IMG/VR virus record: IMGVR_UViG_3300047546_000447
Span: 1-23,185 of that record
Origin: a virus
Reading direction: 5' to 3' (one strand)
Length of the DNA: 23,185 bases
The translations under genes and the position numbers were made by a program. The number at the start of each line of letters is the position of its first letter. The stretch's first letter is position 1. The notes under the pieces were generated by a model, which searched no databases, was not told the origin of the DNA, and saw only the letters and a program-made list of their open reading frames with translations. Shown piece by piece: positions 9,701-17,418 of this stretch.

Positions 9701-10017
9701 AAAGTAATCTAACTGTTGACCAGGGTGCCAATTTTCTTTATAATGTATACTTAATAGATGCTAACGGCACTGCTATCGATATTAGCGGTTATACTGGTAA
9801 TTGTCAAATTAGAAAAACATACACTTCTACAACATACAATACTATGAATGTTGCAATTACAGGTGCATCTGGCTTAGTATCATTGACTATGAATTCTACA
9901 GTAACTGCTAATCTAACATCAACAAGATATGTTTATGATCTAGAGTTATCTTCTAATAATGTTGTATCTAGAATATTAGAAGGTACTATTACTGTATCAC
10001 CTCAGGTTACTCGTTAA
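9691..10017 (+). CDS. Small Ig-like structural protein of marine T4-like phages
   Basis: 108 residues, overlapping the end of the S74 fibre gene by 10 bases, with an AAGGT ribosome site 6-7 bases before the ATG. The sequence KSNLTVDQGANF, then ISGYTGNCQIRKTY, then RYVYDLELSSNN and RILEGTITVSPQVTR is the pattern of a small beta-sandwich protein common beside fibre genes in cyanophages, and similar in outline to the N-terminal domain of phage baseplate upper proteins. It has no catalytic motif. It probably acts as a connector or decoration in the tail; that role is inferred. The stop codon overlaps the next start (TAATG). Confidence 0.7.
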   Translation: MAIKSNLTVDQGANFLYNVYLIDANGTAIDISGYTGNCQIRKTYTSTTYNTMNVAITGASGLVSLTMNSTVTANLTSTRYVYDLELSSNNVVSRILEGTITVSPQVTR

Positions 10018-10220
10018 TGCGTGATAGCACTATAGTAATAAGAAAATCCGGTGATTCACTTATTACAGTAGCAAGATCAGCTCCTGTAGAATCAACTATA
10101 ATAGTTAAATTAAAAGGTTATATTATAGAGACTGTTTCTGTTCTTAAAAATCAGGAAACAGATCTCCTAGGTACATCACCTACCACTCCTAGAGTAGCAC
10201 CTCCAGTAAATAATTACTGA
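10017..10220 (+). CDS. Small hypothetical protein
   Basis: 67 residues, starting inside the stop codon of the preceding gene (TAATG), which is typical of translational coupling and is the main argument that it is real. The predicted protein has alternating hydrophobic residues (STIVIRKSGDSLITVAR, then ESTIIVKLKGYIIETV), suggesting a small beta structure, followed by a Pro/Thr-rich tail (SPTTPRVAPPVNNY). It resembles no family I recognise. It ends with TGA, whereas its neighbours end with TAA, and overlaps the oppositely oriented glycosyltransferase gene by 7 bases at the stop codons. Confidence 0.6.
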   Translation: MRDSTIVIRKSGDSLITVARSAPVESTIIVKLKGYIIETVSVLKNQETDLLGTSPTTPRVAPPVNNY

Positions 10221-12952
10221 ACTCTAAACACATAAGATCCAGTATGGTCGCAGATAATAGATGTATCTGCATATAATTTAAATCCTTTTTGAGATGCCAT
10301 TTTAGCAAAGTATAGATCTTCTGAGAAAGTATCGTTATGGTTAATTGCAGATTTATATACAAACTGCGGGTAGCCAATCTCAGCAAACACTTCTCTCTTT
10401 ACTAATACACATCCAAACCCACATGCACCAATCTCTACTAAACCTTTACCTTTAATTTTATTCCATTCAATATGGGTATAACCACCTCTCTCATTACCTT
10501 CAAAAATCTCTAGTGTTTGTCTATCAGGTATCCTCTGTCTATAAATTCCTGTGACAACATCTTTATCATGAGAAAGAAGTTTCTTAAGAGTATCGGGTGC
10601 AAAAGAAATATCATAATCTACTGAGAAAAGATAATCATAGGGTGTCTTAGTAACCCAATCGGCAATTAGATTGCGAACCTGATCTACATTATATCCATAA
10701 AAATATTGAAAGTCAACATCATACCCTTCTGGTATTTCTAGATCGTAGATAGATTTAAATGTTGATGGTTCAATGTTTTTTGCTGTTGGTATACCAATCA
10801 ATATTCTTTTTTTCATAACATTTCTCACTACTGTCTCTTTTGCTTTAACTAATGGAACTGGTATAGGAACCTCTGATATCTTTGTTTTATTACCTGCAAT
10901 TTTACTAGCATTTTGATTTTGCAATTCACCATTTACTTTATAATCGTTAATTGGATTTTTATCATTATAAACGTAAAATATTTCTTGAACTGCAACTACT
11001 TTGTTAGGATCAGCTTGTTCTAGAATATTGTAGAATGTTGCATTATCACCACCTGCTTTATACCAATTGCCTTTATCATCTGTAAACACACTATCAGGTA
11101 CATTATTAAGAAGCTTGCGTTTCCATACTCTCAAATGTAGATATGGCATTCCCCAATTAAATTTATGATCACGATAAGCCTTTGCTTCTCTTACTGCTTT
11201 AGGATATGGTTGAGCAATAAGAGGGATATCGTCTGCTTCTGACCAGCAAGAACCGTATGCATAATCTGTTTTGTTATCTGCAAATAGATTATTATAATAA
11301 TTAAAAATGTTAGGATTATTAAACAGTGCATCATCCCCATCCAATAACATAACAATAGTATCATCACCTTCTACGAACTGTTTAATAGTAGATATCTGAT
11401 TAAACGGTGCACCGTAATTTTCTTTATTATAAATTTTTACTATTTTAGATTTAATATCGTTAGGTAATGAATTAACATAGTTTTCAATAACTTCTACTGA
11501 GTTATCTGTGCTGCAATCGTCAATTAAATACATTGCCCAACTATCATAGTCCTGAGCAACTACTGATTCTATACAGCGCTTAATATAGTCTTTTGCATTA
11601 TAGAGAGGTGTTATAACTGCAATCGGTTGTTCTTCTGATCTCTTATAGCTTGACCATTCTACCTGATTACTAAAACGTCTACCGTAAACTCTATGAACTT
11701 TATTGTTAATATAAGTTACTTTACGGTATTCATCAACTGGCATATAAAGACCAAACATCTTTAAGAAGAATTGCTTCCATTGTAATGCAACTGTATCCCA
11801 TGTATGTATATCTTTAATAATATTGCAGTAGTATTGTTTTTGTTGATGTAAGTATGGATCTTTGTATGCTCTGATAACCTTCTCAACAAATTTTTCTACC
11901 TGTTGATCAATATTAATTTCTTGAAACAAACTATTAGGTTCAATTGCATAATCAATAAAGTATGATGCAAGATCAATTGCAGTTTCTTCTAATGCACCAA
12001 ATCGTGTTGCAACCAATGGTGTATTATAGGTAAGTGATTCTAGAGTAGAGATACCAAATGTTTCTGGGAATGCTCCAGGAAATAGAAACATATAAGCTTT
12101 AGAAAGTAATTCAGCTATTTCTTTTTGAGTAATAATACCCGTAAACTCAATATCAAGATCTTTATATTTTTGTTCTTTAACAAGCTTCATAAGAGTTTCA
12201 CCTTGAGCATCCAAAGGTGAATCATCTCTAAATTTATAGTAACCACCAACAATTTTTAATTTTGCCTGAGGAATATATTGTTTAATTCTTGGCCAGATTC
12301 TATCAATAAGTGGTAGCATACCCTTTGTTACTGATGCATTATAAACAAAAAGATCTCTATCTTTTTTAGAGATATCAACTTCATCAATATATTGAACAAC
12401 TGCATTTCTAGTTTGAAATACTTTATTCTTTAACACCTCAAAATTACGTCTTTTACCGTGATGGCAGTTTGTAACATAAGCGGTATGGAAATCAGAAAGA
12501 GTAAAAATATTATCAATATAACCATTCACAATGAGATCTTCTAAATTAAGATCTCCGTTTGCAAAAGTATCATGCATCCACATGATTTTAAGCTTTGCAT
12601 TATCTCTAATTGTTTTAAAAAGTGATGGATGATGTCTGGTTGCATTACTGTATGCATCATAGTAGTGATCAGGTACAAAAGGCACTACTGTTCTTGATGA
12701 TATAACAACGTCAAACTTATCGTTTTGATTGAGGCTGGTTATAGGCCTATAAGTTACACCATCATAAATACCTGGTATGCTATCATCTTCTTGACAAGCA
12801 TTGAATACTGTGACGTTGAACCCTAATTTTGCAAGTTCTTTAGAGATAAGGATTACCGCTGATTCAGAACCGCCAAGTCCTCTTTTTGATAGCGTAGTGC
12901 CATCATAGACAAGACCAATCAAATCAAGAAAAGCAATAGTTGGGTATTTCAT
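10214..12952 (-). CDS. Three-domain glycosyltransferase (GT4-like, GT2-like and a second GT-A-like domain)
   Basis: 912 residues from the ATG at 12952, chosen because GAGGT lies four bases upstream and the protein then opens with a normal GT-B strand (MKYPTIAFLD); the in-frame ATG at 12982 would add ten residues. Residues 1 to about 400 are a GT-B/GT4 domain, with KRGLGGSESA (24-33), YNASVTKG and the EX7E signature in PETFGISTLESL (E297, E305). Residues about 443-690 are a GT2 GT-A domain (PIAVITPLYNAKDYIKRCIE, LIDDCSTDNS, LLDGDD at 536-541). Residues about 715-905 are another GT-A-like domain (SVDYDIS with DYD at 779-781, ACGFGCVLVKREVF, SEDLYFA, CDHTG). It is expected to move sugars from nucleotide-sugar donors in the cytoplasm. 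The acceptor is unknown; virion fibre protein, host surface glycan or modified DNA are options. It is the only gene on this strand and sits inside the fibre cluster. Confidence 0.9.
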   Translation of the reverse strand: MKYPTIAFLDLIGLVYDGTTLSKRGLGGSESAVILISKELAKLGFNVTVFNACQEDDSIPGIYDGVTYRPITSLNQNDKFDVVISSRTVVPFVPDHYYDAYSNATRHHPSLFKTIRDNAKLKIMWMHDTFANGDLNLEDLIVNGYIDNIFTLSDFHTAYVTNCHHGKRRNFEVLKNKVFQTRNAVVQYIDEVDISKKDRDLFVYNASVTKGMLPLIDRIWPRIKQYIPQAKLKIVGGYYKFRDDSPLDAQGETLMKLVKEQKYKDLDIEFTGIITQKEIAELLSKAYMFLFPGAFPETFGISTLESLTYNTPLVATRFGALEETAIDLASYFIDYAIEPNSLFQEINIDQQVEKFVEKVIRAYKDPYLHQQKQYYCNIIKDIHTWDTVALQWKQFFLKMFGLYMPVDEYRKVTYINNKVHRVYGRRFSNQVEWSSYKRSEEQPIAVITPLYNAKDYIKRCIESVVAQDYDSWAMYLIDDCSTDNSVEVIENYVNSLPNDIKSKIVKIYNKENYGAPFNQISTIKQFVEGDDTIVMLLDGDDALFNNPNIFNYYNNLFADNKTDYAYGSCWSEADDIPLIAQPYPKAVREAKAYRDHKFNWGMPYLHLRVWKRKLLNNVPDSVFTDDKGNWYKAGGDNATFYNILEQADPNKVVAVQEIFYVYNDKNPINDYKVNGELQNQNASKIAGNKTKISEVPIPVPLVKAKETVVRNVMKKRILIGIPTAKNIEPSTFKSIYDLEIPEGYDVDFQYFYGYNVDQVRNLIADWVTKTPYDYLFSVDYDISFAPDTLKKLLSHDKDVVTGIYRQRIPDRQTLEIFEGNERGGYTHIEWNKIKGKGLVEIGACGFGCVLVKREVFAEIGYPQFVYKSAINHNDTFSEDLYFAKMASQKGFKLYADTSIICDHTGSYVFRVQ

Positions 12953-12956
12953 AATA

Positions 12957-12961
12957 ACCTC
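12957..12961 (-). promoter_or_regulatory. Ribosome binding site of the glycosyltransferase gene
   Basis: On the minus strand GAGGT ends four bases before the ATG at 12952. It decides the start in favour of this ATG over the in-frame ATG 30 bases upstream, which has no comparable site. Confidence 0.65.
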
Positions 12962-12970
12962 ATAACAAAA

Positions 12971-12978
12971 CATAAATA
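12971..12978 (+). promoter_or_regulatory. Candidate T4-type late promoter for the first collagen-like fibre gene
   Basis: CATAAATA differs by one base from the late consensus TATAAATA and lies 30 bp before the fibre start codon in the divergent gap, giving a predicted leader of about 20 bases that includes the AGGT ribosome site at 12999-13002. Placement is good; the match is not perfect. Confidence 0.5.
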
Positions 12979-12991
12979 TCAAGGATACTTT

Positions 12992-12999
12992 TATTTATA
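12992..12999 (-). promoter_or_regulatory. Candidate T4-type late promoter for the glycosyltransferase gene
   Basis: The minus strand reads TATAAATA exactly, 40 bp upstream of the glycosyltransferase ATG at 12952. Transcription would begin around 12980-12985 and cross the + strand late box, so the two divergent promoters overlap. If real, the enzyme is made late, together with the fibres. Confidence 0.55.
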
Positions 13000-13007
13000 G
13001 GTAATAG

Positions 13008-16000
13008 ATGGCACTTACTTTTTACAGTCAGACACTGTCTGCTAACGGTACTGCTAATAATTTTATATTAGATCGCGCAGTAAATCAAGCAAATAGTATA
13101 TTAGTTTCGATAAATGGTCTGGTTCAAGTGCCAGATGTGGATTATACTGTTAATTCCACTAATCTTAATCTTGTCATTACTCCTTATGCTAGTTCTGATA
13201 TTGAAGTTAGATATATTGAACTAGACAATGAAACTGGTTATCAAGGTTCTGCTGGTTTCCAAGGTTCAGCAGGTTCGACAGGTTATATAGGTTCTACTGG
13301 TTTCACAGGTTCTATTGGTTCAGCTGGTTATCAAGGTTCAGCAGGTGCACCTGGTGGATCACAAGGTTATGCAGGTAGTATAGGTTTCACAGGTTCTATC
13401 GGCTATTCTGGTTCTACTGGTGGTATAGGTAAGCCATCTAGAAATAGTGTATATACTGGTAATGGTAGTAACACTCAATTCACTCTTTCTGAAACTCCCG
13501 ACTCACCTATTCAAATATTAGTTATAGTCAACGGTCTTACTTTAATACCTACAAATGACTATACAGTTTCTGGTACTACACTTTCATTAGCAAATGCACC
13601 TGAAGTAGGTTCAGATATTGAAGTTAGATACTTTGATATTGCACAAGGTACAGTTGGTTTCCAAGGTTCAGCAGGCTTTCAAGGATCAGCTGGTTATAGA
13701 GGTTCTGAAGGTTATCAAGGCTCAGTAGGTTTTCAAGGTTCAGTAGGTGCTACTGGTTTACAGGGACCGTCTGGTGGGCAAGACGGCTATACAGGTTCAC
13801 AAGGTGACTTAGGCTATACTGGATCAATAGGTTTTACTGGATCAATAGGTGGTGCAGGCTTCCCATATAAAACTTCTAGATTTATAAGCAACGGAAGTAA
13901 CACTCAATATACCTTATCCGACTACACATCTAATGCATCACATATATTTGTGTTTGTTAATGGTATATTAGAAACACCGGAAGTAGATTACACCACATCT
14001 GCTTACACTTTAAATCTTTCATCTGCACCTCCTCTTAATGCAGAGATTGAAGTAAGATATTTTGGTATAGTATTAGCTCCTACTGGTTACGTTGGTTCTA
14101 CTGGTGATCAGGGTCCTTTAGGTTATCAAGGTTCTAGAGGTGCAACCGGTTATGAAGGCTCAATGGGCTATACCGGCTCTAAAGGTGATTTAGGTTATAC
14201 TGGTTCAATAGGTTATACTGGATCAAAAGGTGATACTGGTAACTTTGGTGGTGCATCGTTTAGTTATCATTATCTTACTGATACTGCAAATACTGATCCT
14301 GGTAATGGTAATTTTAAATTTAATAATACATCTTTCTCATCTATTACTACAATGTATATTAATGAGAATGATGAATTTTTTGATTCTGCATATGCATTTC
14401 TACAAACAATAGATGACTCGACATCAGCAATTAAAGGTCAGTTTACTATAACTGATGTTGCTAATACTGATATTTCTTCTATCTTTAATATTGTCGGTTA
14501 TCATAGCTTTACACCTAACTTCTTTACAGTACCAGTATCTTATGTTTCTGGTTCTAATAGTTTTACCAATAATGCAAATATTAATATCACTTTTGCAAGA
14601 ACTGGTGATAGAGGTGACACTGGTTTTACAGGATCAAAAGGTGATACCGGGTATGCTGGCTCAGTAGGATTTACTGGTTCAATCGGATACACTGGTTCAA
14701 TTGGATACACTGGTTCAATCGGTTATACCGGCTCAATAGGATTTACAGGATCTGTTGGTTTTACTGGCTCTGTTGGTTATACTGGTTCAATTGGCTTTAC
14801 TGGTTCTATTGGTTTTACTGGCTCAGTAGGGTTTACTGGTTCAATAGGTTTTACCGGCTCTAAGGGTGATATAGGGTTTACTGGTTCCATAGGATTTACT
14901 GGATCAAAAGGTGACACAGGGTTTGTAGGATCTAAAGGTGATACTGGATTTGTAGGATCTATAGGCTTTACCGGCTCTAAAGGCGATACAGGATTTGTAG
15001 GATCTAAAGGTGATATTGGGTTTGCTGGTTCAAGAGGTGATACTGGGTTTATAGGTTCGTTTGGTTTTACTGGATCACAGGGTAACCTAGGTCCATTAGG
15101 TTATACTGGTTCTATAGGCTATACTGGTTCAGAAGGTTATGCTGGTTCTATTGGTTTTACCGGTTCTATAGGTTTTACTGGATCGAAAGGTGATACTGGT
15201 TACGTTGGATCTAACGGTTATGATGGTTCACAAGGTAGTATTGGTTATACAGGTTCAACAGGTGCTGGTTATGATGGATCACAGGGTGATACAGGGTATG
15301 TTGGATCACAAGGTGATATAGGTTATACCGGGTCCCAAGGTATTGAAGGTTATACAGGATCATACGGTGATCTAGGTTATACCGGTTCAATAGGTTACAC
15401 AGGATCAAAAGGTGATACTGGTTATGATGGTTCACGTGGTGATATTGGCTACTCCGGATCATTAGGTTATACAGGTTCTATTGGTTATGTTGGATCGACT
15501 GGTGCAGGTTATGTTGGATCTAAAGGTGACCCTGGTAGCTTTGGTGGTACCAGTATGGTGTACCAATATGTTGCTAATACCGAGCTTGCAGATGTAGGAA
15601 CTTCTACTTTTAGATTCTCTAATACAGATCTTCAAGTAGCTGGCAATTTGTATATCTCTCATGTTGACGTTCTTGCAACATATCATTTAGCTACATTCCA
15701 GTTTGTTAACACATCTACATCTGGTATTAAAGGTTATATACAGTTAAAAGAAGGTGCTAACCTACAGAACTTTATTCTGTATGCTATAGTAAATCCTATA
15801 TCTGCAATTGGTAATACTAGTGTAATACCTGTAGGGTATCTTTCAGGTCCCGCTAACACCTTTGCAAATTCTACAATTACACAAATTGTTATTGCCAGAC
15901 AAGGTGATATAGGTGATACAGGTTATTCTGGTTCAACTGGTTCAACTGGTGGTGCAGGTTATACTGGTTCTGCTGGGTTTACCGGTTCTGTAGGTTATGA

Positions 16001-16994
16001 TGGTTCTTTAGGCTATACTGGATCTAAAGGTGATATAGGGTATACAGGTTCTCAAGGTGATATAGGATATACTGGTTCATTTGGTTATACTGGATCACAA
16101 GGTGACACTGGTTACGTTGGATCTCAAGGTTTTACTGGTGATACAGGCTTCACTGGTTCTATTGGTGATCTAGGTTATACTGGATCGTTAGGTTATTCTG
16201 GATCTATAGGTTATACTGGATCGATTGGCTACACAGGTTCTATTGGTGATCTTGGTTACTCAGGTTCTATTGGTTTCACTGGTTCTACTGGTGCAGGCTT
16301 TGTAGGATCTCAGGGTGATGTAGGTTACGTCGGTTCAAGAGGTAATATAGGTTTAACCGGTTTTACTGGATCAGGTGGTACACAAGGGTTCACTGGTTCA
16401 GTTGGTAATTTAGGTTTCACAGGTTCTAGAGGTGCTGGGTTTACTGGATCACAAGGTGGTTTTGGTGGTGCAGCATTTGAGTTTGTTTACTCAACTAATA
16501 CAGTTCATACTGAAACTACTAACGGATATTTCTCGTTTAGTAATACAGATTTAAGTTTAGCTAACACTCTTTATATTGATTATATCGATATTCTAGGAAC
16601 AAATACTTACAACTTCTTAGCTACTATTGATGATAGTACAAGTGGTATAAAAGGTCACTTCTCAGTAAGAGATAAGTTTGATAGTCAAAGATATTCACTA
16701 TTTGCTATCATGGGATCCCATACCACTCATAGCGATCATTTTGATGTACCAGTTTCCTGGTTAAGCGGTAATACAAGTTTAACTAATCTCTCTAATGTTA
16801 TTATTACTTTTGCAAGAACTGGTGATATTGGTGCAACTGGTTATACAGGATCTAAAGGTGATACAGCACTTGCAAATACAGTAGCACCGGTTAGTTCATT
16901 AACTGGTACTTTATGGATTGATACAGAAACAGGAATACTGAGTGTAAACATTGGAGATGAAAGCAATACAGTATGGATAGCGGTGTCATTTTAA
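13008..16994 (+). CDS. Large collagen-like tail fibre protein with A and B domain modules
   Basis: 1328 residues. Order: A1 (1-73), Gly-X-Y (77-143), A2 (145-213), Gly-X-Y (216-285), A3 (287-355), Gly-X-Y (359-413), B1 (414-532), a Gly-X-Y tract of about 104 triplets (533-845), B2 (846-965), Gly-X-Y (966-1152), B3 (1153-1271), a short Gly-X-Y stretch and a C-terminal cap (about 1290-1328; GTLWIDTETGILSV, TVWIAV). A modules carry ...VNGL..P..DYTV and EVRY motifs, common in phage fibres. The Gly-X-Y tracts are mostly GYT/GFT followed by GSI, GSK or GSQ and contain almost no proline. Such tracts form trimeric rods in phage and bacterial collagen-like proteins. It probably forms a long jointed host-contacting fibre. 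AGGT lies five bases before the ATG. Confidence 0.87.
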   Translation: MALTFYSQTLSANGTANNFILDRAVNQANSILVSINGLVQVPDVDYTVNSTNLNLVITPYASSDIEVRYIELDNETGYQGSAGFQGSAGSTGYIGSTGFTGSIGSAGYQGSAGAPGGSQGYAGSIGFTGSIGYSGSTGGIGKPSRNSVYTGNGSNTQFTLSETPDSPIQILVIVNGLTLIPTNDYTVSGTTLSLANAPEVGSDIEVRYFDIAQGTVGFQGSAGFQGSAGYRGSEGYQGSVGFQGSVGATGLQGPSGGQDGYTGSQGDLGYTGSIGFTGSIGGAGFPYKTSRFISNGSNTQYTLSDYTSNASHIFVFVNGILETPEVDYTTSAYTLNLSSAPPLNAEIEVRYFGIVLAPTGYVGSTGDQGPLGYQGSRGATGYEGSMGYTGSKGDLGYTGSIGYTGSKGDTGNFGGASFSYHYLTDTANTDPGNGNFKFNNTSFSSITTMYINENDEFFDSAYAFLQTIDDSTSAIKGQFTITDVANTDISSIFNIVGYHSFTPNFFTVPVSYVSGSNSFTNNANINITFARTGDRGDTGFTGSKGDTGYAGSVGFTGSIGYTGSIGYTGSIGYTGSIGFTGSVGFTGSVGYTGSIGFTGSIGFTGSVGFTGSIGFTGSKGDIGFTGSIGFTGSKGDTGFVGSKGDTGFVGSIGFTGSKGDTGFVGSKGDIGFAGSRGDTGFIGSFGFTGSQGNLGPLGYTGSIGYTGSEGYAGSIGFTGSIGFTGSKGDTGYVGSNGYDGSQGSIGYTGSTGAGYDGSQGDTGYVGSQGDIGYTGSQGIEGYTGSYGDLGYTGSIGYTGSKGDTGYDGSRGDIGYSGSLGYTGSIGYVGSTGAGYVGSKGDPGSFGGTSMVYQYVANTELADVGTSTFRFSNTDLQVAGNLYISHVDVLATYHLATFQFVNTSTSGIKGYIQLKEGANLQNFILYAIVNPISAIGNTSVIPVGYLSGPANTFANSTITQIVIARQGDIGDTGYSGSTGSTGGAGYTGSAGFTGSVGYDGSLGYTGSKGDIGYTGSQGDIGYTGSFGYTGSQGDTGYVGSQGFTGDTGFTGSIGDLGYTGSLGYSGSIGYTGSIGYTGSIGDLGYSGSIGFTGSTGAGFVGSQGDVGYVGSRGNIGLTGFTGSGGTQGFTGSVGNLGFTGSRGAGFTGSQGGFGGAAFEFVYSTNTVHTETTNGYFSFSNTDLSLANTLYIDYIDILGTNTYNFLATIDDSTSGIKGHFSVRDKFDSQRYSLFAIMGSHTTHSDHFDVPVSWLSGNTSLTNLSNVIITFARTGDIGATGYTGSKGDTALANTVAPVSSLTGTLWIDTETGILSVNIGDESNTVWIAVSF
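14247..14603 (+). repeat. B module copy 1 (fibre interruption domain)
   Basis: This encodes residues 414-532 of the first collagen-like fibre. It begins GGASFSYHY, contains FLQTIDDSTSAIKG and VPVSYVSGSNSF, and ends TFARTGD. It is closest to copy 5, with which it shares DPGNG, FLQTIDDSTS and SGSN elements. Confidence 0.85.
14604..15542 (+). repeat. Longest collagen-like Gly-X-Y tract
   Basis: About 104 Gly-X-Y triplets with a strong 18-bp, six-residue super-repeat (G-Y/F-T-G-S-x). Adjacent 18-bp units at 14685-14702 and 14703-14720 differ at one base, and a 22-bp stretch at 14922-14943 recurs exactly at 14994-15015, four units downstream. Elsewhere synonymous codons are mixed, so most units differ at the DNA level. 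Confidence 0.85.
15543..15902 (+). repeat. B module copy 2 (divergent)
   Basis: Residues 846-965 of the first collagen-like fibre. It begins GGTSMVYQY and ends VIARQGD. It keeps the layout (FRFSNTDL, TSTSGIKGYIQL, VPVGYLSG-like region) but has lost the IDDSTS core (VNTSTS) and the TFART ending, making it the most divergent copy. Confidence 0.75.
15903..16463 (+). repeat. Collagen-like Gly-X-Y tract between B2 and B3
   Basis: About 62 Gly-X-Y triplets, residues 966-1152, dominated by GYTGSx, GDIG and GDTG units, with short irregularities such as GSTGAG and GSGGTQG. Confidence 0.8.
16464..16820 (+). repeat. B module copy 3
   Basis: Residues 1153-1271 of the first collagen-like fibre. It begins GGAAFEFVYSTNT, contains NTLYIDYIDILG and IDDSTSGIKGHFSV, and ends TFARTGD. 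It is closest to copy 4 in the other collagen-like gene (shared YSTNT, LYIDYID, KGHFS and DHF). Confidence 0.85.
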
Positions 16995-17007
16995 TGTTTC
17001 TATATGT

Positions 17008-17015
17008 TATAAATA
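17008..17015 (+). promoter_or_regulatory. T4-type late promoter
   Basis: An exact TATAAATA lies in the 46-bp gap between fibre genes, 25 bp before the ATG at 17041. Of the late-box candidates here it is the only exact match placed in noncoding DNA just before a + strand gene. It would drive the short fibre-like gene and probably the abutting 602-residue fibre. Confidence 0.65.
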
Positions 17016-17040
17016 TTAGAAAAATGGTTTAATTTAAGAT

Positions 17041-17418
17041 ATGGCACTCAGTTTTCCATCTAACCCGTCTTTAAACGACATAGTAACTACCGGGGGTAGA
17101 CCTTGGAAATGGGACGGATCCAGATGGGTTCCCCAACAAATAACTGCCAACAATATTGTAATTACAGGACCTTTGACTGCTAATAGTTCTAACGGCAGTT
17201 CCGGTCAAATATTAACATCTAATGGTTCTGGAGTCTATTGGGCAAACAATAGGTTTGATGTTCTAGAAGATGTAGTAGAAGGTGATCTTTCTCTTAACCC
17301 TCCAGCAAACGGTCATGTTGTCACATACGTAGCCGGAGATGATAAATATTACGTTCTACCATTATCAGTTTCAGATACAACATTATCAAATACAGTTCTC
17401 GATGGAGGAGATTTCTAA
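17041..17418 (+). CDS. Short fibre-like or fibre-accessory protein
   Basis: 125 residues. The N-terminal motif FPSNPSLNDIVTTGG, then PWKWDGSRWV (residues 5-31), is a short beta element often found at the start of fibre proteins of marine phages. It is followed by TANSSNGSSGQILTSNG and VYWANN, the same kind of segment as SVGTAGQVLSSNG, VYWST in the 1090-residue fibre. The C-terminus is TVLDGGDF, close to the SLDGGSF end of the next protein. The ribosome site is weak, but a late promoter lies just upstream. The stop abuts the ATG of the next gene. It is probably a small fibre or fibre-tip adaptor; its function is unproven. Confidence 0.65.
   Translation: MALSFPSNPSLNDIVTTGGRPWKWDGSRWVPQQITANNIVITGPLTANSSNGSSGQILTSNGSGVYWANNRFDVLEDVVEGDLSLNPPANGHVVTYVAGDDKYYVLPLSVSDTTLSNTVLDGGDF
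17404..17410 (+). promoter_or_regulatory. Strong Shine-Dalgarno sequence of the 602-residue fibre gene
   Basis: GGAGGAG lies eight bases before the ATG at 17419, inside the last codons of the preceding gene. It shows that the TAA-ATG junction is a real independent start. Confidence 0.7.

Noticed and set aside
10132-10161. CTGTTTC / GAAACAG inverted repeat near the convergent gene ends, considered as a terminator
   Set aside because: A seven-bp stem with a 16-base loop and no T-run on either strand is too weak; it lies inside a small gene.
10189-10386. A 65-residue minus-strand frame
   Set aside because: It overlaps the end of the glycosyltransferase gene on the same strand in another frame and has no ribosome site or recognisable content.
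14230-14667. Leu/Ile-rich plus-strand frames resembling membrane segments
   Set aside because: These are the out-of-frame reading of the B1 module and its flank; similar Leu-rich shadows appear at 21958-22185 opposite B5, as expected for T-rich codons.
15211-15686. Two minus-strand open frames (83 and 74 residues) opposite the collagen-like gene
   Set aside because: They lie wholly inside a well-supported repetitive coding region; their His/Asn/Leu-rich or Ser/Thr/Ile-rich products are the expected antisense translation of Gly-Tyr-Thr-Gly-Ser codons.
13236-16463. Tandem 18-bp repeats considered as a CRISPR-like or satellite array
   Set aside because: The repeats are in frame, coding and diverged at synonymous sites, with no repeat-spacer structure.
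13008-16994. Apparent excess of GATC sites (more than 30 in 4 kb)
   Set aside because: Nearly all come from GGA-TCN, the Gly-Ser codon pair of the collagen-like repeat, so amino-acid composition explains it without a methylation or mismatch-repair role.
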